64,000 bases of DNA from Pelobates cultripes (lineage: Eukaryota > Chordata > Amphibia > Anura > Pelobatidae): positions 264,648,952 to 264,712,951 of the forward strand of contig OW240915.1 of assembly GCA_933207985.1 (NCBI GenBank), given 5' to 3'. Position numbers and translations under genes: made by a program. The notes beneath the pieces were generated by a model that worked only from the letters and a program-made list of their open reading frames with translations, did no database searches and was not told where the DNA came from. This document shows, piece after piece, positions 1 to 10,480 of the stretch. Every line of letters begins with the position of its first letter. The stretch's first letter is position 1.

Positions 1-589
1 CCTAGCTCAGCCTTCCTACTGGGCATTGCTATAAGGAAGGTTAAAAAATAGAAAAAAGGAAAAAAAAAGGTGGGGAGGGGAATTGAGGAGGGAGAGGAGA
101 TGAGTTGATGCACAGATGAGAAATCATATTATGCGCAAACAGAGAAGTCGTCTGAACATCACTGAAAGAGGAGACCTTTGTTTGTTCCTTACGAAAATCG
201 AACCAGATATCAAATATTTAGTGTCGCAGCATCAACCTCAAGGATCTCATTAATCACTAGTAAAGGTAATTTACTTTATTGTTTTCTCATTAAACTTTAT
301 AAAGTTAAAAACATTCTAAACATGCATTAAGTAGAAATAAAAAGATAAATGTATGTACATTTATTTATTTTAAAACACCCTCCTTTCTAAAAAATATTCT
401 GCACTTGCGCGAAAACTGGTGGGCGGTAAGGACATTTTTCCATCAAGAAAGATGCATTAGTGGGCGGTAGGTAGAAAAAGGTTGACTACCACCGGTATAG
501 ATCATCTTAGCAGACTCTAAATATCATTCGAATATGTAATGATAATGATAATATGTTAATGAGGCATTTTGTAGTAGCCAATGATGACT
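1..589. other. AT-rich flank, no gene seen
   Basis: No coding frame or RNA gene is recognisable. Around 415-490 two copies of a 'gtgggcggta' motif occur, followed by a 'ggttgactacc' run; this resembles the end of a hAT-type repeat, but no partner end or target duplication was found, so it is left unclassified. Confidence 0.4.
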
Positions 590-1000
590 GGACACTCTGC
601 CCTTATATGCCTATCTCCAATATGGAGTCATCAGCACGTTCTGAGGAAGCTGCAATTAAACGGCGAAACGCGTTGACGTCATCGAGAGGGGCAGAGACTG
701 CGGATCTGAAGTGTACGGTGGGAAAGTGAACAGAACTGAACCTGTTGGAAAGACACGGTGAAACGGTGCCAGTAATACTAGAGAACTCTACCCTGCTTCC
801 AGAGACGTTTGCAGCCCATCCATAGTAAGTCTGATTAGTGAGTAACGGTATAAGCCGTGGTTACTCACCACCTGTTCTCGTAAGAGGCAGAATTTTTATT
901 GATTTTTTAATTAATTTATTTCTGTCATACATGTCTGTCTACAATAAATTATAAGCTTTATATCATTCATCTTTTAAAAAGGATTATTCCCCACTTATAA
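590..1000 (+). repeat. Possible Penelope-like element 3' UTR fragment
   Basis: The stretch holds a 'gaggaag' box followed by 'gcgaaacgcgttgacg' near 640-680 and ends near 950 with a 'caataaa' signal. This order (stop-proximal GAGGAAG, GAAACGC box, AATAAA) is familiar from 3' ends of amphibian Penelope-like elements, and the minus-strand element at 20300-21160 has a related arrangement. No coding part is present here, so the call rests on motif order only and is tentative. Confidence 0.35.
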
Positions 1001-1280
1001 TTCTTATGAATGGTACTACCTGTATAAAGAACTCTGACTATTTCATACAAGCTCTACATCAACCCACTATAAGAGCAATCAATGTATATGGAATGAAATT
1101 TAGAATCTGTTAAGACGATCTATACTATTTGTCTTTCTTGTTCTTTTTTTACATGTATTTTTAACAAACGGCACCTATTGGAGGATACAAAAATACGGTT
1201 GTATATATCTACCGTATTTTTCGCTCCATAAGACGCACCTCACCATAAGACGCACCTAGTTTTTAGAGGAGGAAACCCAG

Positions 1281-1357
1281 AAAAAAAAATATTCTGAACA
1301 AACTGTTCCATAGTGTTTCTTACCATGGGACAGTTTGTTCAGAATATTTTTTTTTTC
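1281..1357. repeat. Inverted repeat hairpin
   Basis: The arms 'aaaaaatattctgaacaaac' and its reverse complement flank a short loop containing 'ccatagtg', the core motif of the neighbouring minisatellite. It lies just inside the left end of the TIR element. Confidence 0.8.
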
Positions 1358-1359
1358 TC

Positions 1360-1991
1360 CCCTGTCCCATAATGATCTTTAACCCCCCTTTCCTCTGTCC
1401 CATAGTGATTGTTAACCCCTCCTACCCTGTCCCATAGTGATTGTTAACCCCTCCTACCCTGTCCCATAGTGATTGTTAACCCCTCCTACCCTGTCCCATA
1501 GTGTTCTTTAACCCCTCCTCCCCTTGTCCATTAGTGTTCTGATCCCATAGTGTCCCCCCCTCCCATTGTCCCATAGTGCACTTTCCCTCCCATAGTGTCC
1601 CCCCTGCCCTTGTCCCATAGTGTCTCCCCCTCCCCTTGTCCCATAGTGTCTCCCCCTCCCCTTGTCCCATAGTGCACTTTCCCTCCCATAGTGTCCCCCC
1701 TCCCCTTGTCCCATAGTGCACTTTCCCTCCCATAGTGTCCCCCCTGCCCTTGTCCCATAGTGTCTCCCCCTCCCCTTGTCCCATAGTGTCTCCCCCTCCC
1801 CTTGTCCCATAGTGTCTCCCCCTCCCCTTGTCCCATAGTGTCTCCCCCTCCCCTTGTCCCATAGTGTCTCCCCCTCCCCTTGTCCCATAGTGTCTCCCCT
1901 CCCTTTCTCCCATAGTGTCCCCCTCCCCTTGTCCCATAGTGTCTCCTCCTCTCCCCTTGTCCCATAGTGTCTCCCCCTCCCCTTGTCCCAT
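1360..1991. repeat. C-rich minisatellite, 26-bp and 32-bp units
   Basis: From about 1590 the unit is 26 bp, 'cccatagtgt' followed by a CT/C-rich run ending 'cttgt', repeated with few changes. Upstream (about 1397-1525) a 32-bp variant with 'gattgttaacccctcc' is repeated three times or more. Long frames read on the minus strand here encode only the repeat (GQGEGETLWDK-like) and are not genes. Confidence 0.92.
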
Positions 1992-2214
1992 AATTACTTA
2001 CCTGTCTTGGAGCGTGGGCCGGCTTCACAGCGCCCTCCGCGGTCCAGGAACTAATATTTCAGGTTCCGGTTTCCGGCGGGACTGAAAGGAAGTGTGCACA
2101 CTCAGTGTGCACACTTCCTTTCAGTCCCGCCGGAAACCGGAACCTGAAATAGAAGTTCCTGGACCGCGGAGCGCGCTGTGAAGCCGGCCCACGCTCCAAG
2201 ACAGGTAAGTAATT
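1992..2214. repeat. 223-bp near-perfect palindrome
   Basis: Arms run from 'aattacttacctgtcttgg' at 1992 to its reverse complement ending at 2214, with the symmetry centre at 2103 inside 'gtgtgcacactcagtgtg'. Only a few mismatches are seen (for example ccctccgc against gcgcgc). It is GC-rich compared with its surroundings and can form a long cruciform or, if transcribed, a hairpin of about 110 bp. Confidence 0.92.
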
Positions 2215-2329
2215 CTTCACATTCGCTCCATAAGACGCACAGACATTTCCCCTCACTTTTGAGGGGAAAAAAAGTGCGTCTTATGGAGCGAAAAATACGG
2301 TATATTAAATATTATATCCACAAATATAA

Positions 2330-2640
2330 TGTTTTTGAAAGACATTATCCAGTAACTGTTTAAACATCTTTACAGACTGATAAAACCACCTCTTCAGGCA
2401 GAGAATTCTACATCTTTATTGTCCTTACCTTTCCTTTGCCTTAGACTAAATGCCCTTCCTTCTAGTCTCAATGAGTGACCTTATGTCCTATGTATATTCC
2501 TGTTTATGAATAGATATCAAGACAATGGTTTGTATTGGACCCCAGTATATATGTATAATTTTATCATATTCCCTCATGTTTAAGTTTAATATTATCCTCA
2601 ATAAATTGAGCTTCTGTACTGTTTCTATTTAGCTGCAGAG
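2330..2640 (-). mobile_element. CR1-like LINE fragment (C-terminal/3' part)
   Basis: This stretch is clearly similar to 32950-33240 inside the longer CR1-like element: both carry 'ctgataaaaccac', 'cttcaggcagagaatt' and 'gtcctatgtata' in the same order. By that comparison it covers the region after the RT domain and the start of the 3' UTR, on the minus strand, truncated on both sides. No open frame remains. Confidence 0.75.
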
Positions 2641-3216
2641 ACTATACATCTACACACCATGTCACTCCACACACTCTAATGAAAATGTGGAGGTAGGGGT
2701 TAATAACTATTAACTGTGTATTGCAGGAGCTAATCATTCAAGCTCTGGTATATTAAGAAGAAATTGTTTTATGGACAGCTGACAATTGTTAAAGTCATTA
2801 TGTTGCCATGGTTGAAAGACTTAAATGAGCATTAGTTATGTTATTTTTGTATATTACTTCTAACTTGCATTAGTTTCTATCTTTTCAGATGCTGAACCAG
2901 TGCGAACCCTTTAACTGGCCTTTTGCATTTGTTTACTCAGTGAAAAAAAAATCTATGAGCAGTATTGATTTACTGAACAGTAATGGAACAATTATATGAT
3001 CTGAAAGCCAGGCTTAATGGACATAGAATGCCAAAATCTATTTATCTCTGAGTAACTCTGAGGCATAAATGAGTGTGTAAAACATGCAACAAAGCAGCAC
3101 CTCAATATTCTTCGGGGTGTAGAAAAGCAAATTTATATGTTAGCATTTTTCTAAACAGCTTGGATATTTTCAAGTAATTTTCATTGTTTATCATTTGTTT
3201 GTGGATTGCCTTATGC
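2641..3216. other. No feature recognised
   Basis: AT-rich sequence with no coding frame, RNA gene or repeat that I can identify. Confidence 0.5.
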
Positions 3217-3349
3217 CAGTGGTTCTCAAACCAGTCCTCAAGACCCACTAACAGTCCAGGTTTTGTTAGTATCTTCATTGGAATAAAACAGCGTAATACA
3301 TAAATCCTGGACTGTTGGTGGGTCATGAGGACTGGTTTGAGAACCACTG
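3217..3349. mobile_element. hAT-type MITE, 133 bp
   Basis: The ends are 'cagtggttctcaaaccagtc' and its inverted form ending 'gaaccactg', typical of hAT terminal repeats. The 8-bp sequence 'ccttatgc' is present directly before (3209-3216) and directly after (3350-3357) the element, a perfect 8-bp target duplication as expected for hAT. Inner arms around 'cccac...agtccagg' extend the inverted repeat, leaving only a short loop. Confidence 0.93.
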
Positions 3350-4074
3350 CCTTATGCTATTGCTACAGACCAAAACCAGAAACATTGGAGACTTCTCAGT
3401 CATTCTCAAATCCTTGCCTTTCAACTTATTTATGTTCCCTTTTCATTATTTTATCTGTTATCTGTCTCCTGTCTAGTAATATTCAACACTGGGGTACATT
3501 ACAAATACTTGTCAGTAACTGATCAATTGCGTTCTCTGACTTTTGATCAGAACTGTGAGACTGTTTTCATGAAGATCACAATTTAAATTTTGTGGATCAT
3601 TTAACAGCCAGTAATGACAATGATGCCAGAAAATGTTATTGACTTAAAACCAGGCCTAAAATGATTTGCTTAATCTTGGATTGTCAAGCATGATTTACCA
3701 GTAGTGCAAAGTTAATGACAATTACCAATAGTTGGTTTGTTCTGCTTATGTTTTACAATTAGAAATATTTAGGGGTATTGATTAATAGTTAAACACAGTT
3801 TTAATGACTTTTACATACATGTCATTTATAAAAATTGTAAATATTGGTAATATTATACTTGTTTGATGATCCTAATTTCTTACAATTTACATAGTGAGTT
3901 CTCATTTTATTTTAATCATAGTCAGTATACCATATCACTAATAAAAATATGATAGAACTGAGGATGGTTTACATATATATAAACCATCCAGATACTCATA
4001 ATTTAGGTATGGGTGAGTGAACATATTTTTTTTATATATAATAAATGCGCTTGAGTAGGTCTACATATATAGTT
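3350..4074. other. No feature recognised
   Basis: AT-rich stretch. A short hairpin 'ggatggtttacatatatataaaccatcc' core lies near 3963-3990. No gene or classified repeat seen. Confidence 0.45.
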
Positions 4075-4275
4075 AAGTATGCGTCAGTTTATTTAACCAA
4101 TTTCCCCATATTTTTTGTTTTTTAATTGAAAATGAATATATCCCACCTATTGCTCTTTCCATTTTTAGTTGGAATTTTAGTTGATGTAATACCTTATTCC
4201 ATGAAGGGTTTAGTTGGGATTTCCAATTTCTCGCAATTATTATTTTTACCGCTAACAGGCTGTGAATTACAAGAT
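4075..4275 (-). pseudogene. L1 ORF2 C-terminal fragment, inverted
   Basis: The minus-strand reading contains 'KIIIARNWKS' followed by 'NPSWNKVLHQL', 'KMERAIG' and 'IWGNWLNKL'. This order (A-K-x-I-A-R-x-W-K, then M-E, then W-x-x-W) is the pattern at the extreme C-terminus of L1-clade ORF2 proteins. It directly abuts a plus-strand L1 RT fragment of the opposite orientation beginning near 4276. It may be a separate insertion or an inversion made during retrotransposition. Confidence 0.65.
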
Positions 4276-5632
4276 ATTTTTCTGATAGACCTATATCTCT
4301 ACTAAATGTAGATGTTAAATTATTTTCTACAGTTTGGGCCGAAAGGATAAAAGAAATAATAGATACCATTACACATCCTGACCAAATAGGGTTCGTCTCA
4401 AAAAGATCTTCATGGTTTAATACAAGAAGATTAGTAGATATATCGGACTCAGTTAATTAATCTGGCCTCCCTGTCCTGACTGTCAATAGACGCAGAAAAA
4501 GCATTTGACAGAGTCAGTTGGCAATTTATGAGTCAATCTGTAAAGAATTTTGGAATAAAAGGCTGGATTCATCGAGCAATAATGTCACTCTATAGTTCTC
4601 CAATGGCCAAGATAGTGGACCTAATATTTGCTCTAACTGGTTCTCCCTGGGAAACGGAACAAGACAGGGATGTCCTCTTTCCCCAATCCTTTATATAATC
4701 TCAATTGAACCTTTAGCCATTTCTATAAGAAGTAACGAAAATATTAGAGGTTTTCCCGTTGACACAAGAGATCTAAAAATAAGTTTCTACACTTATGATG
4801 TTTTAATAACAATAACAAACCCACTAAACTCCTTACCCCCTCTAATTGAAAAGTTTGGACTGTTATCAAATTATAAAATTAACATCCATAAGTCATATGC
4901 TTTGGATTCTAACTTAAGTCTATAGACTTCAAGGGGAATTGAATGCGAAGCAAGGATGGTATGAGATAGAAAGCTCTAGCTCTGAAATGAAAACAATAGA
5001 CTTATTTTTTATGGCTTAGTACCCAAAAAATATGTTGACAAGCAAATAACAAAATTAAATAAAACCTTAGTTCAAACTTTTAATTCTTGGTTTAAAATAA
5101 AAGAAATTATACAATTTCCCAAATCGAATTCCGCCCTTTTTATTATTACATTTCTTGGAATATGTAATAGACAATTTAAATTTAAAAAAGTTGATAAGAT
5201 ACGGTATCACTTCCATAAACCAACTAATAAAGGAAACAAAAGTAAAGAAATTTTCAGATTTAGTCAAAGTTTTTGATTTACCATTGGCTGGAGCATTAAA
5301 TTTTTTGAGAGTCAAAAAATTTTTAGAAAAACATCTAATTAAACAGAACACTAATATAATAAAAAATCTCAAAGACATTTTTTAAATGAAAAAAAATTCA
5401 AAAAAATTTGTTACATCGACTTTTATAATGCTGCATCAAAACATTATAGGTCCTCAAACCCTTTCAGCATGAGAGAAAGAGCTAGACATAAAGATAAACC
5501 AGGAGGATTGGTGCTCGAATTTATCAGAAATATATCCAGCAATAAAATGTCTCAACTTACTAGAAATTCAATATAAATTAATAAACAGGTAGTATTGGGT
5601 CCCAACGAGACTATTTCAAATATCAGCTACCA
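4276..5632 (+). pseudogene. L1/Tx1-like ORF2 reverse transcriptase, decayed
   Basis: Translated pieces in shifting frames give 'RPISLLNVDVKLFS', 'HPDQIGFVSKR', 'DAEKAFDRVSW', 'NGTRQGCPLSPILY' and, further on, the RT C-terminal domain near 5155-5385. These are the successive RT motifs of an L1-clade ORF2, which copies its own mRNA into the genome. The catalytic YADD/FADD box is degenerate ('FYTYDVLI'), and several frameshifts and stops are present, so it is inactive. It is interrupted at 5632 by a younger element, continues at 7263-7321, is interrupted again by a solo LTR, and resumes at 8388. Confidence 0.85.
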
Positions 5633-7262
5633 GGGGGCGGAGCCTGACCACCAAGCTGATCAGACACATGCAGCTTGAGCTCCTACACTAAATGCTGAAA
5701 TTAACCTTACTAAGCCTGAAACTAGAACACATCTGCACAAATTTTGACATATTCATGGTCAGGGGATCCCGGGCAAGCAATATTAACTCTTTCTGGACCA
5801 TTCTCGGCAACGCAAGCCCAGGTATCCTGCTGCGGCCTACTGGGCCCAGGCTGGATGAGAGGCGGCCGATCTCGTTGCGGCCTGGCCCCACACGTGGACC
5901 CACTACACTCACGCACCCCCCCGGACTAGTGGGGGTCATCCCAGTCCCCTCGGAGCTGACAAACCAGACACACATATACTTACTCTGCCTGGCAAGTGGA
6001 GGACAGAGGTGAATACATCATGATGGGAGTTTCAGTAGAGGACCCACAAGGAACGAGTCCCTTTCAGAAGACACCATACGATGCTGTGGCAGAGTTCCAA
6101 TCGCGGCTCGACTGCCACTTCCAACACCTCTGCCTGAAGCTCCAACTGCTTCTGGCACCCTCCGCAGCCGACAACAGGAGCAGAGCCTGGAAAAGCAAGC
6201 AACCGAAGAGGAAGGGGCCTACTTGTAGTGAGAAGCTCCGGAGTGGTCCTGTGCAGTCGACCCCATACACTCCCAGGACGAGGGTCACAAGGGGCATAAA
6301 GGCCCAGCATCGACCATTGAAGTGGAGAAATGCCCACATCAAACAGCGCACGTCAACCCGAACCCCTGGCTACCCCCAACAGAGAACAGCCTCAGGCTAC
6401 AATAGAAGCAGGGACCGTAGCAAGCAGAGGCAGATCCTTATTAAGACCTGTGGGCCGGAGAGGCACCCAATCCTGGTACAATGTCCCCCAGAGAGCTAAC
6501 ACCACCCTGCTACCCGTGGGAATAGGCTGAACCGGGCGGACTACTACTGGACACCCTACATTGTTCGGAAGTACCCTACCTAGCACACTCTACCTGGCAC
6601 CACTTCTTACCTATCTCTGTAGCTGCCCGCTGTGACATTCCTGCATAGGCACACACAGGCATTATATTAAAGGACTCTAATGTCAGCCTGAGGTTTCCCT
6701 CTCTGAAACCACCTAGTTAAGTAATGATTCTCATAACATATATGTTACTGCTTTATACTTATTAGATGTTACATGCTTAACGACTACCAAACATCAACAG
6801 TTTGTTCCAACTCGACCACCATCAATTTAAATACAATTATTAGGCATGCACTTAAACAACCAGCATGCAATTCAAAGTACAATGTATAATGTTACCTCTG
6901 CTTGCTTAGATAATCTACTTAGTTTGCCTTTAATACATGTCATAACAAAGTCATTTTTTTTTGTTAACCTTCTGAATCCACATTTGCATTTGTGAAAAGC
7001 GTCAGCTAGACTTCAAATAGATCTCAGATAACCTAGTATTTAATCAACAGTTAAGCGCAGCAGCTTTATGTGTTTCATAAATGCCGTAATGTACCAACTG
7101 AATGTTAATCTTAAAAAAAAAATTAAAATGTGCCTGACCAACGAATGTCACAACCTGTATTGCATATTGTAGTTATCTATACCTTGACTGTGCTGTTGTG
7201 GCGAATCAAGGCTGTTTGTCACTCTTTGTGCACAATAAAAATAAAGAATTAAAAAACAAATA
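5633..7262 (+). mobile_element. 1.63-kb non-autonomous L1-like retroelement
   Basis: The 12-bp sequence 'tatcagctacca' occurs at 5621-5632 and again at 7263-7274, flanking the element as a perfect target duplication; the right end carries 'aataaaaataaag' and an A-rich tail. The left end begins 'gggggcggagcctgacc', a G-rich start like L1 5' UTRs. No RT or endonuclease is inside, so it must have been mobilised in trans, probably by an L1. An internal frame (5996-6499) is described separately. It sits inside the older L1 ORF2. Confidence 0.85.
5996..6499 (+). CDS. 167-aa basic frame in the L1-like element, doubtful
   Basis: An open frame of 167 codons lies in the 5' half of the 1.63-kb non-autonomous element. 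The product would be rich in Arg, Lys, Gln and Pro (segments such as 'KSKQPKRKGP' and 'RSRDRSKQRQ') with no recognised domain. It could be a remnant of an L1 ORF1 N-terminal region or a chance frame in GC-rich DNA; overlapping minus-strand frames of similar length argue for caution. The start is not supported by any signal that I can see. Confidence 0.25.
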   Translation: MEDRGEYIMMGVSVEDPQGTSPFQKTPYDAVAEFQSRLDCHFQHLCLKLQLLLAPSAADNRSRAWKSKQPKRKGPTCSEKLRSGPVQSTPYTPRTRVTRGIKAQHRPLKWRNAHIKQRTSTRTPGYPQQRTASGYNRSRDRSKQRQILIKTCGPERHPILVQCPPES

Positions 7263-7321
7263 TATCAGCTACCAATACATCTATATGTTGGAGATGCCAT
7301 ACCAAAGAAGGGAATTATGTC
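7263..7321 (+). pseudogene. L1 ORF2 zinc-knuckle fragment (continuation)
   Basis: This short piece of the old L1 encodes 'TSICWRCHTKEGNYV', the first half of the CWRC...HIWW cysteine-histidine motif near the L1 ORF2 C-terminus. Joined across the LTR insertion with 8388 onward, it reads on into 'HIWWRCH', which confirms both the target duplication and that one L1 was split. Confidence 0.85.
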
Positions 7322-8387
7322 TGTGACGAGACCAATCTCGCCACTGTGCATTGGAGGAGCCTGGTTGCCCGCCTGCTGCCTTTAGACTATGGCCCCATGT
7401 TGAAACACTTGATTTTCCCTGCGGAGACACGAAAGCCGGGTCATTTGGTGCTTGCCCTGTTTGAGCAGTGATACCCCAGATAGCTATGCCATGGAGCCCA
7501 TTCGTATAATGAAAGACTATGGGAAAGACTTTGGTTCCATGGCAATTGAACTGTATGTGTGTGCTCTGAGCGCCATTCAGTAATAATGTGCGCTCAGATC
7601 TGAGCTAACTGGGGATATGTTGAATGTACCTGTTTTGTGCAATGGCTGCACAGTTATATGTTTTTATGTGTTTTATTGTCTTTTGCTGCCATGTGTTCAA
7701 TGGAGTTTTGCCTCTGTCCTTGGAGATAATTTGATTACTTCCCAATTATCTCCAGGATAGAAGACTCTGTGGAACTGGTTTTGGGCAGAAAAGCCATGCT
7801 TCATTTGGTCACAAAGGACTACGATCTATCTTTTGAACCACTGGACCAATTTGGATGATTTTGACATATGTTTGTGTTTGGAGTATGCTGATTCTGAAAA
7901 TGTGATTATGTGAATGTGAATGTGATGCATACTTTTCAAGTTATGAATAATGTGGAAACAATTTATTTCTCTGCTTGTGATAATTACATTACCCATTGTG
8001 TAAGGTAATTGTATCACAGGCAGAGAGGAGGATTTTGTGTGGGAATGTTTGAGTGTATTGTATGTGTTTATTGGTTGTGTTCCAAAACCCTGTGGGTGGT
8101 ACTAATGTGTATATAAGAACAATAAACCCACAGCTCTGTCTGTTCGCTGCTTAACCCTCAAAACAGAGCCTTGTCTTGTTCTTGGGGGGATTTATTGTTT
8201 GCTGTTCCAGTTTGACTGCTAGGAGTGTAAACCTATTCGTATGGTATTTCCTATTCGGCTGTTTACGGCATTCATATGGTTTCCTGTTCGGCGGATTGGT
8301 GTTCTGCAGTAGCTGTGCCTGTGTCTCTGGAAGGGAAGATCTACTAAACGGCGGTTTAACCCTTTTGTGCCTGGAGGTGCCGTTACA
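7322..8387 (+). mobile_element. Solo LTR, 1,066 bp
   Basis: Begins TGTGACGAG and ends GTTACA (TG...CA rule) and is flanked by the perfect 5-bp duplication 'atgtc' (7317-7321 and 8388-8392). It shares its start, the 'agctatgccatggagcc' block, the 'tgtgcgctcagatctgagct' region and its end with the LTRs at 13527-14446 and 27276-28241. A TATA-like 'gtatataag' (8109-8117) and 'aataaa' (8121-8126) fit an LTR promoter and polyadenylation signal. No internal retroviral or Gypsy sequence adjoins it, so it is a solo LTR left by recombination; the 5-bp duplication fits Gypsy or some retroviruses. Confidence 0.92.
8109..8126 (+). promoter_or_regulatory. LTR TATA-like box and polyA signal
   Basis: 'gtatataag' is followed after three bases by 'aataaa' inside the solo LTR, a typical close arrangement of core promoter and polyadenylation signal in retroelement LTRs. 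Function is inferred. Confidence 0.45.
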
Positions 8388-9180
8388 ATGTCCATATATG
8401 GTAGAGATGCCATCTAATTAAAAACCTTTGGGACAAATTATTTGACTGGTTAGACACTATGCTAAAATTTTAATTGAATAGATCCCCACAGGTAGCTCTG
8501 TTATATTTTGACTGGCAAAACCTGAATTTATTAGAAGTTACATTTGTATCAGTTGGAGTGTCTAATGGCTCTGTAACTCGTCTTTGGAAAGTTTGAAATG
8601 TGAGTGTATAGCATTAGGTATACAATCCATTTTTCACCAATCATACAATGAACACAGTGTTGTCGAAAAGTGTAGGAACTGTGTGATTGTGAACTTTTCA
8701 ACATTGTTAACAGCTCATTGGCAATCATTAAAAGATTATAAATTACCCCTTTATGTTAATGTTACCCATTTTTATTTCAGAGATTGTTCCTTTGAAGATC
8801 TAGTCTCCATGGGTGTGCTATATGTCATAACTGTCTCCTCCTTGCTGCCCTTCCCATCCATCATCTCTTCTTTTTTTACACTCTCCCTTGAACTCTCTTT
8901 TGTTTATTCCTCTTCTCGTTTTTTAGTTTTGGGATCAAGTGGCTAAGACCTCATTCTCCTCTATTTTTAAAATTGGGTTAGTCCTCTATGGTCTGGTCTC
9001 ACAAGGATTCCACGAGTCAACATTCTATACTGTATGTTTGTTTGCTATTGTCAAATATCAAAATACTTGTTTTATTTCTTTACTCCATTGACTCCACTAC
9101 TTGTTCTACCCTGCAATGCATTATACCAATAATTTTTGTATTGCTCTCTTTAAACTCTCAATAAAAATGTTTAAAAACAA
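8388..9180 (+). pseudogene. L1 ORF2 end and 3' UTR with A-rich tail
   Basis: Resumes the split L1: the frame reads 'HIWWRCHLIKNLWDKLFDW', the second half of the C-terminal cysteine-histidine motif. Downstream the sequence becomes pyrimidine-rich and ends near 9150-9180 with 'ctctcaataaaaatg' and an A-rich run, which marks the L1 3' end. Removing the two insertions leaves an L1 3' portion of about 2.3 kb starting near 4276. Confidence 0.8.
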
Positions 9181-10063
9181 AGATTGTGCTTCTCCTTAAA
9201 TATCCTCTTGTTTTTAACTTTTATAAATTCTGTTTTTTTTTTTTTATTTTAATGATACTAGGATACACCAGTTCAGCAATGATATAGAAAAACTTAATTT
9301 AAAACCTGACAATAGTGTAAAAGAGATAAAAGTACACAAAATGTGTGGAAGATGGAAGGATTCATAATGTCTTTTGTGAATTCTTACAATAGGCTGAAGG
9401 TAGCTCTAACAAGCTCAGACCAGTTTATTGCTATGTAGGCTATTTAGATAGGAAAATTAAAAATGCATTTTGTCCCGTTTGCCGAATGATTGTACAAAAT
9501 GTCTTAACCTGTTTGTTTAACTATTCATACCCCTTAAAGTCTCAAGTTTCTTCTAACAATCTTACATAATCCCTTGCATTGTTTCAATAAATTGGAGTAC
9601 GTATTCAGTCTACTTTTTGTCTGAGTTTGTTGCTCCCCTGGTGCTTGAGGGTATAGTAGTACCTGGCTGCAATATAGGGAAAGGCTGTAGCATAAAGAAG
9701 TAGTATCTTAATATCAGCCAAACATTTTCAACAAAAATTGAGTCAGGGTGCCTGAATTTCAGGTAAATGTCAGTTCAGCTTGGCACAATTTTGGTACCAA
9801 AAACCTGAATTGGAAATGAATGGGACAAACCAAAAGGGCAAGAAAACCAAATTGCTAAATATATACATAAGGCCTCGAGGCCCTTGTAACACACCGGTGG
9901 AAATCAGAATCATGAATCAAAATGAATATGCTTGGTTGATTTGTGATTCGGAGATTTGATTGATCAGCAGATCGGTCCAAATTCAGACTTATTGCGATTC
10001 GGACAGAAATGAATCTCCAAGTCTAATGTTCACTTTCAGATCCTGCTTGAAATATTTAATAAA
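9181..10063. other. No gene; possible CGAAT-type repeat
   Basis: No coding frame. Around 9740-10010 there are repeated phrases such as 'gattcgg', 'aatttcagg' and 'aattcagac', loosely like the TTCGG arrays elsewhere in the window, but too diverged to define units. Confidence 0.4.
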
Positions 10064-10480
10064 GAATATCATTATTATTATTATTATTAATAAAGCACCA
10101 ACATATTTGTGGTGCTGTACAATGGGTGGACTAACAGACACGTATTTGTAACCAGACGAGTTGGACACACAGTAACAGAGGGGATTGAGGGCCCTGCTCA
10201 ATGAGCTTACATGCTAGAGAGAGTGGGGTATAGTGACACAAAAGGTAAGGGTAGGATAGAAAAGTAGGCTGTTTTGTTTTGATGACAGGTGCTGGAGAGG
10301 AATCAGGATGCAGGGAGAGAAAACTGTTCACAGTTTAATTTATATGCTTTCCTGAAGAAGTAAGTTTTCAAAGATTTTTTGAAGGAGTGGAAACTGGGTG
10401 AAAGTCTACCAGAGAGGGGAAATGCGTTCTATAGGAATGGGCCCCTGGAGAAGTCTTTATACTCTCTAAAGCTTTCTCAT
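10064..10480 (-). mobile_element. L2-like LINE 3' end
   Basis: On the minus strand this runs from an encoded 'F-x-x-S-L-K-T' region (compare 48150-48270) through 'ctctagcatgtaagctcatt' and 'gagcagggccctcaa' to a terminal (AAT)n run at about 10066-10090. The phrase and order match the 3' end of the L2-like element at 46600-48540 and the copy at 31293-31740. It is 5' truncated and no ORF survives. Confidence 0.85.

Larger units (their letters stand above)
1210..2302. mobile_element. Non-autonomous DNA element with 29-bp perfect TIRs
   Basis: Bases 1210-1238 and 2274-2302 are perfect inverted repeats of 29 bp (outer part 'taccgtatttttcgctcc'). Counting the outermost TA as a duplicated target gives TA|CCGTATTTTT...AAAAATACGG|TA, which would fit a Tc1/mariner-type insertion. 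No transposase frame lies inside. The interior holds a small hairpin (1281-1357), a C-rich minisatellite (1360-1991), a long palindrome (1992-2214) and a second hairpin at the right end (2222-2297) made from an extra copy of the terminal motif. The superfamily is inferred from the TA flanks only. Confidence 0.75.

Noticed and set aside
1360..1991. CRISPR array
   Set aside because: Units are contiguous without spacers and the context is vertebrate transposon DNA.
1476..2028. Three overlapping minus-strand frames of 126-171 codons with GQGEGETLWDK-like repeats
   Set aside because: They only translate the C-rich minisatellite; all frames of the repeat stay open because the unit lacks stops, so they are not genes.
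3102..3347. Minus-strand frame of 81 codons across 3102-3347
   Set aside because: It spans the hAT MITE and flanking DNA, so it is a chance frame.
6032..6351. Minus-strand frames of about 100 codons opposite the L1-like element
   Set aside because: Shadows of GC-rich sequence opposite the plus-strand element; no motif.
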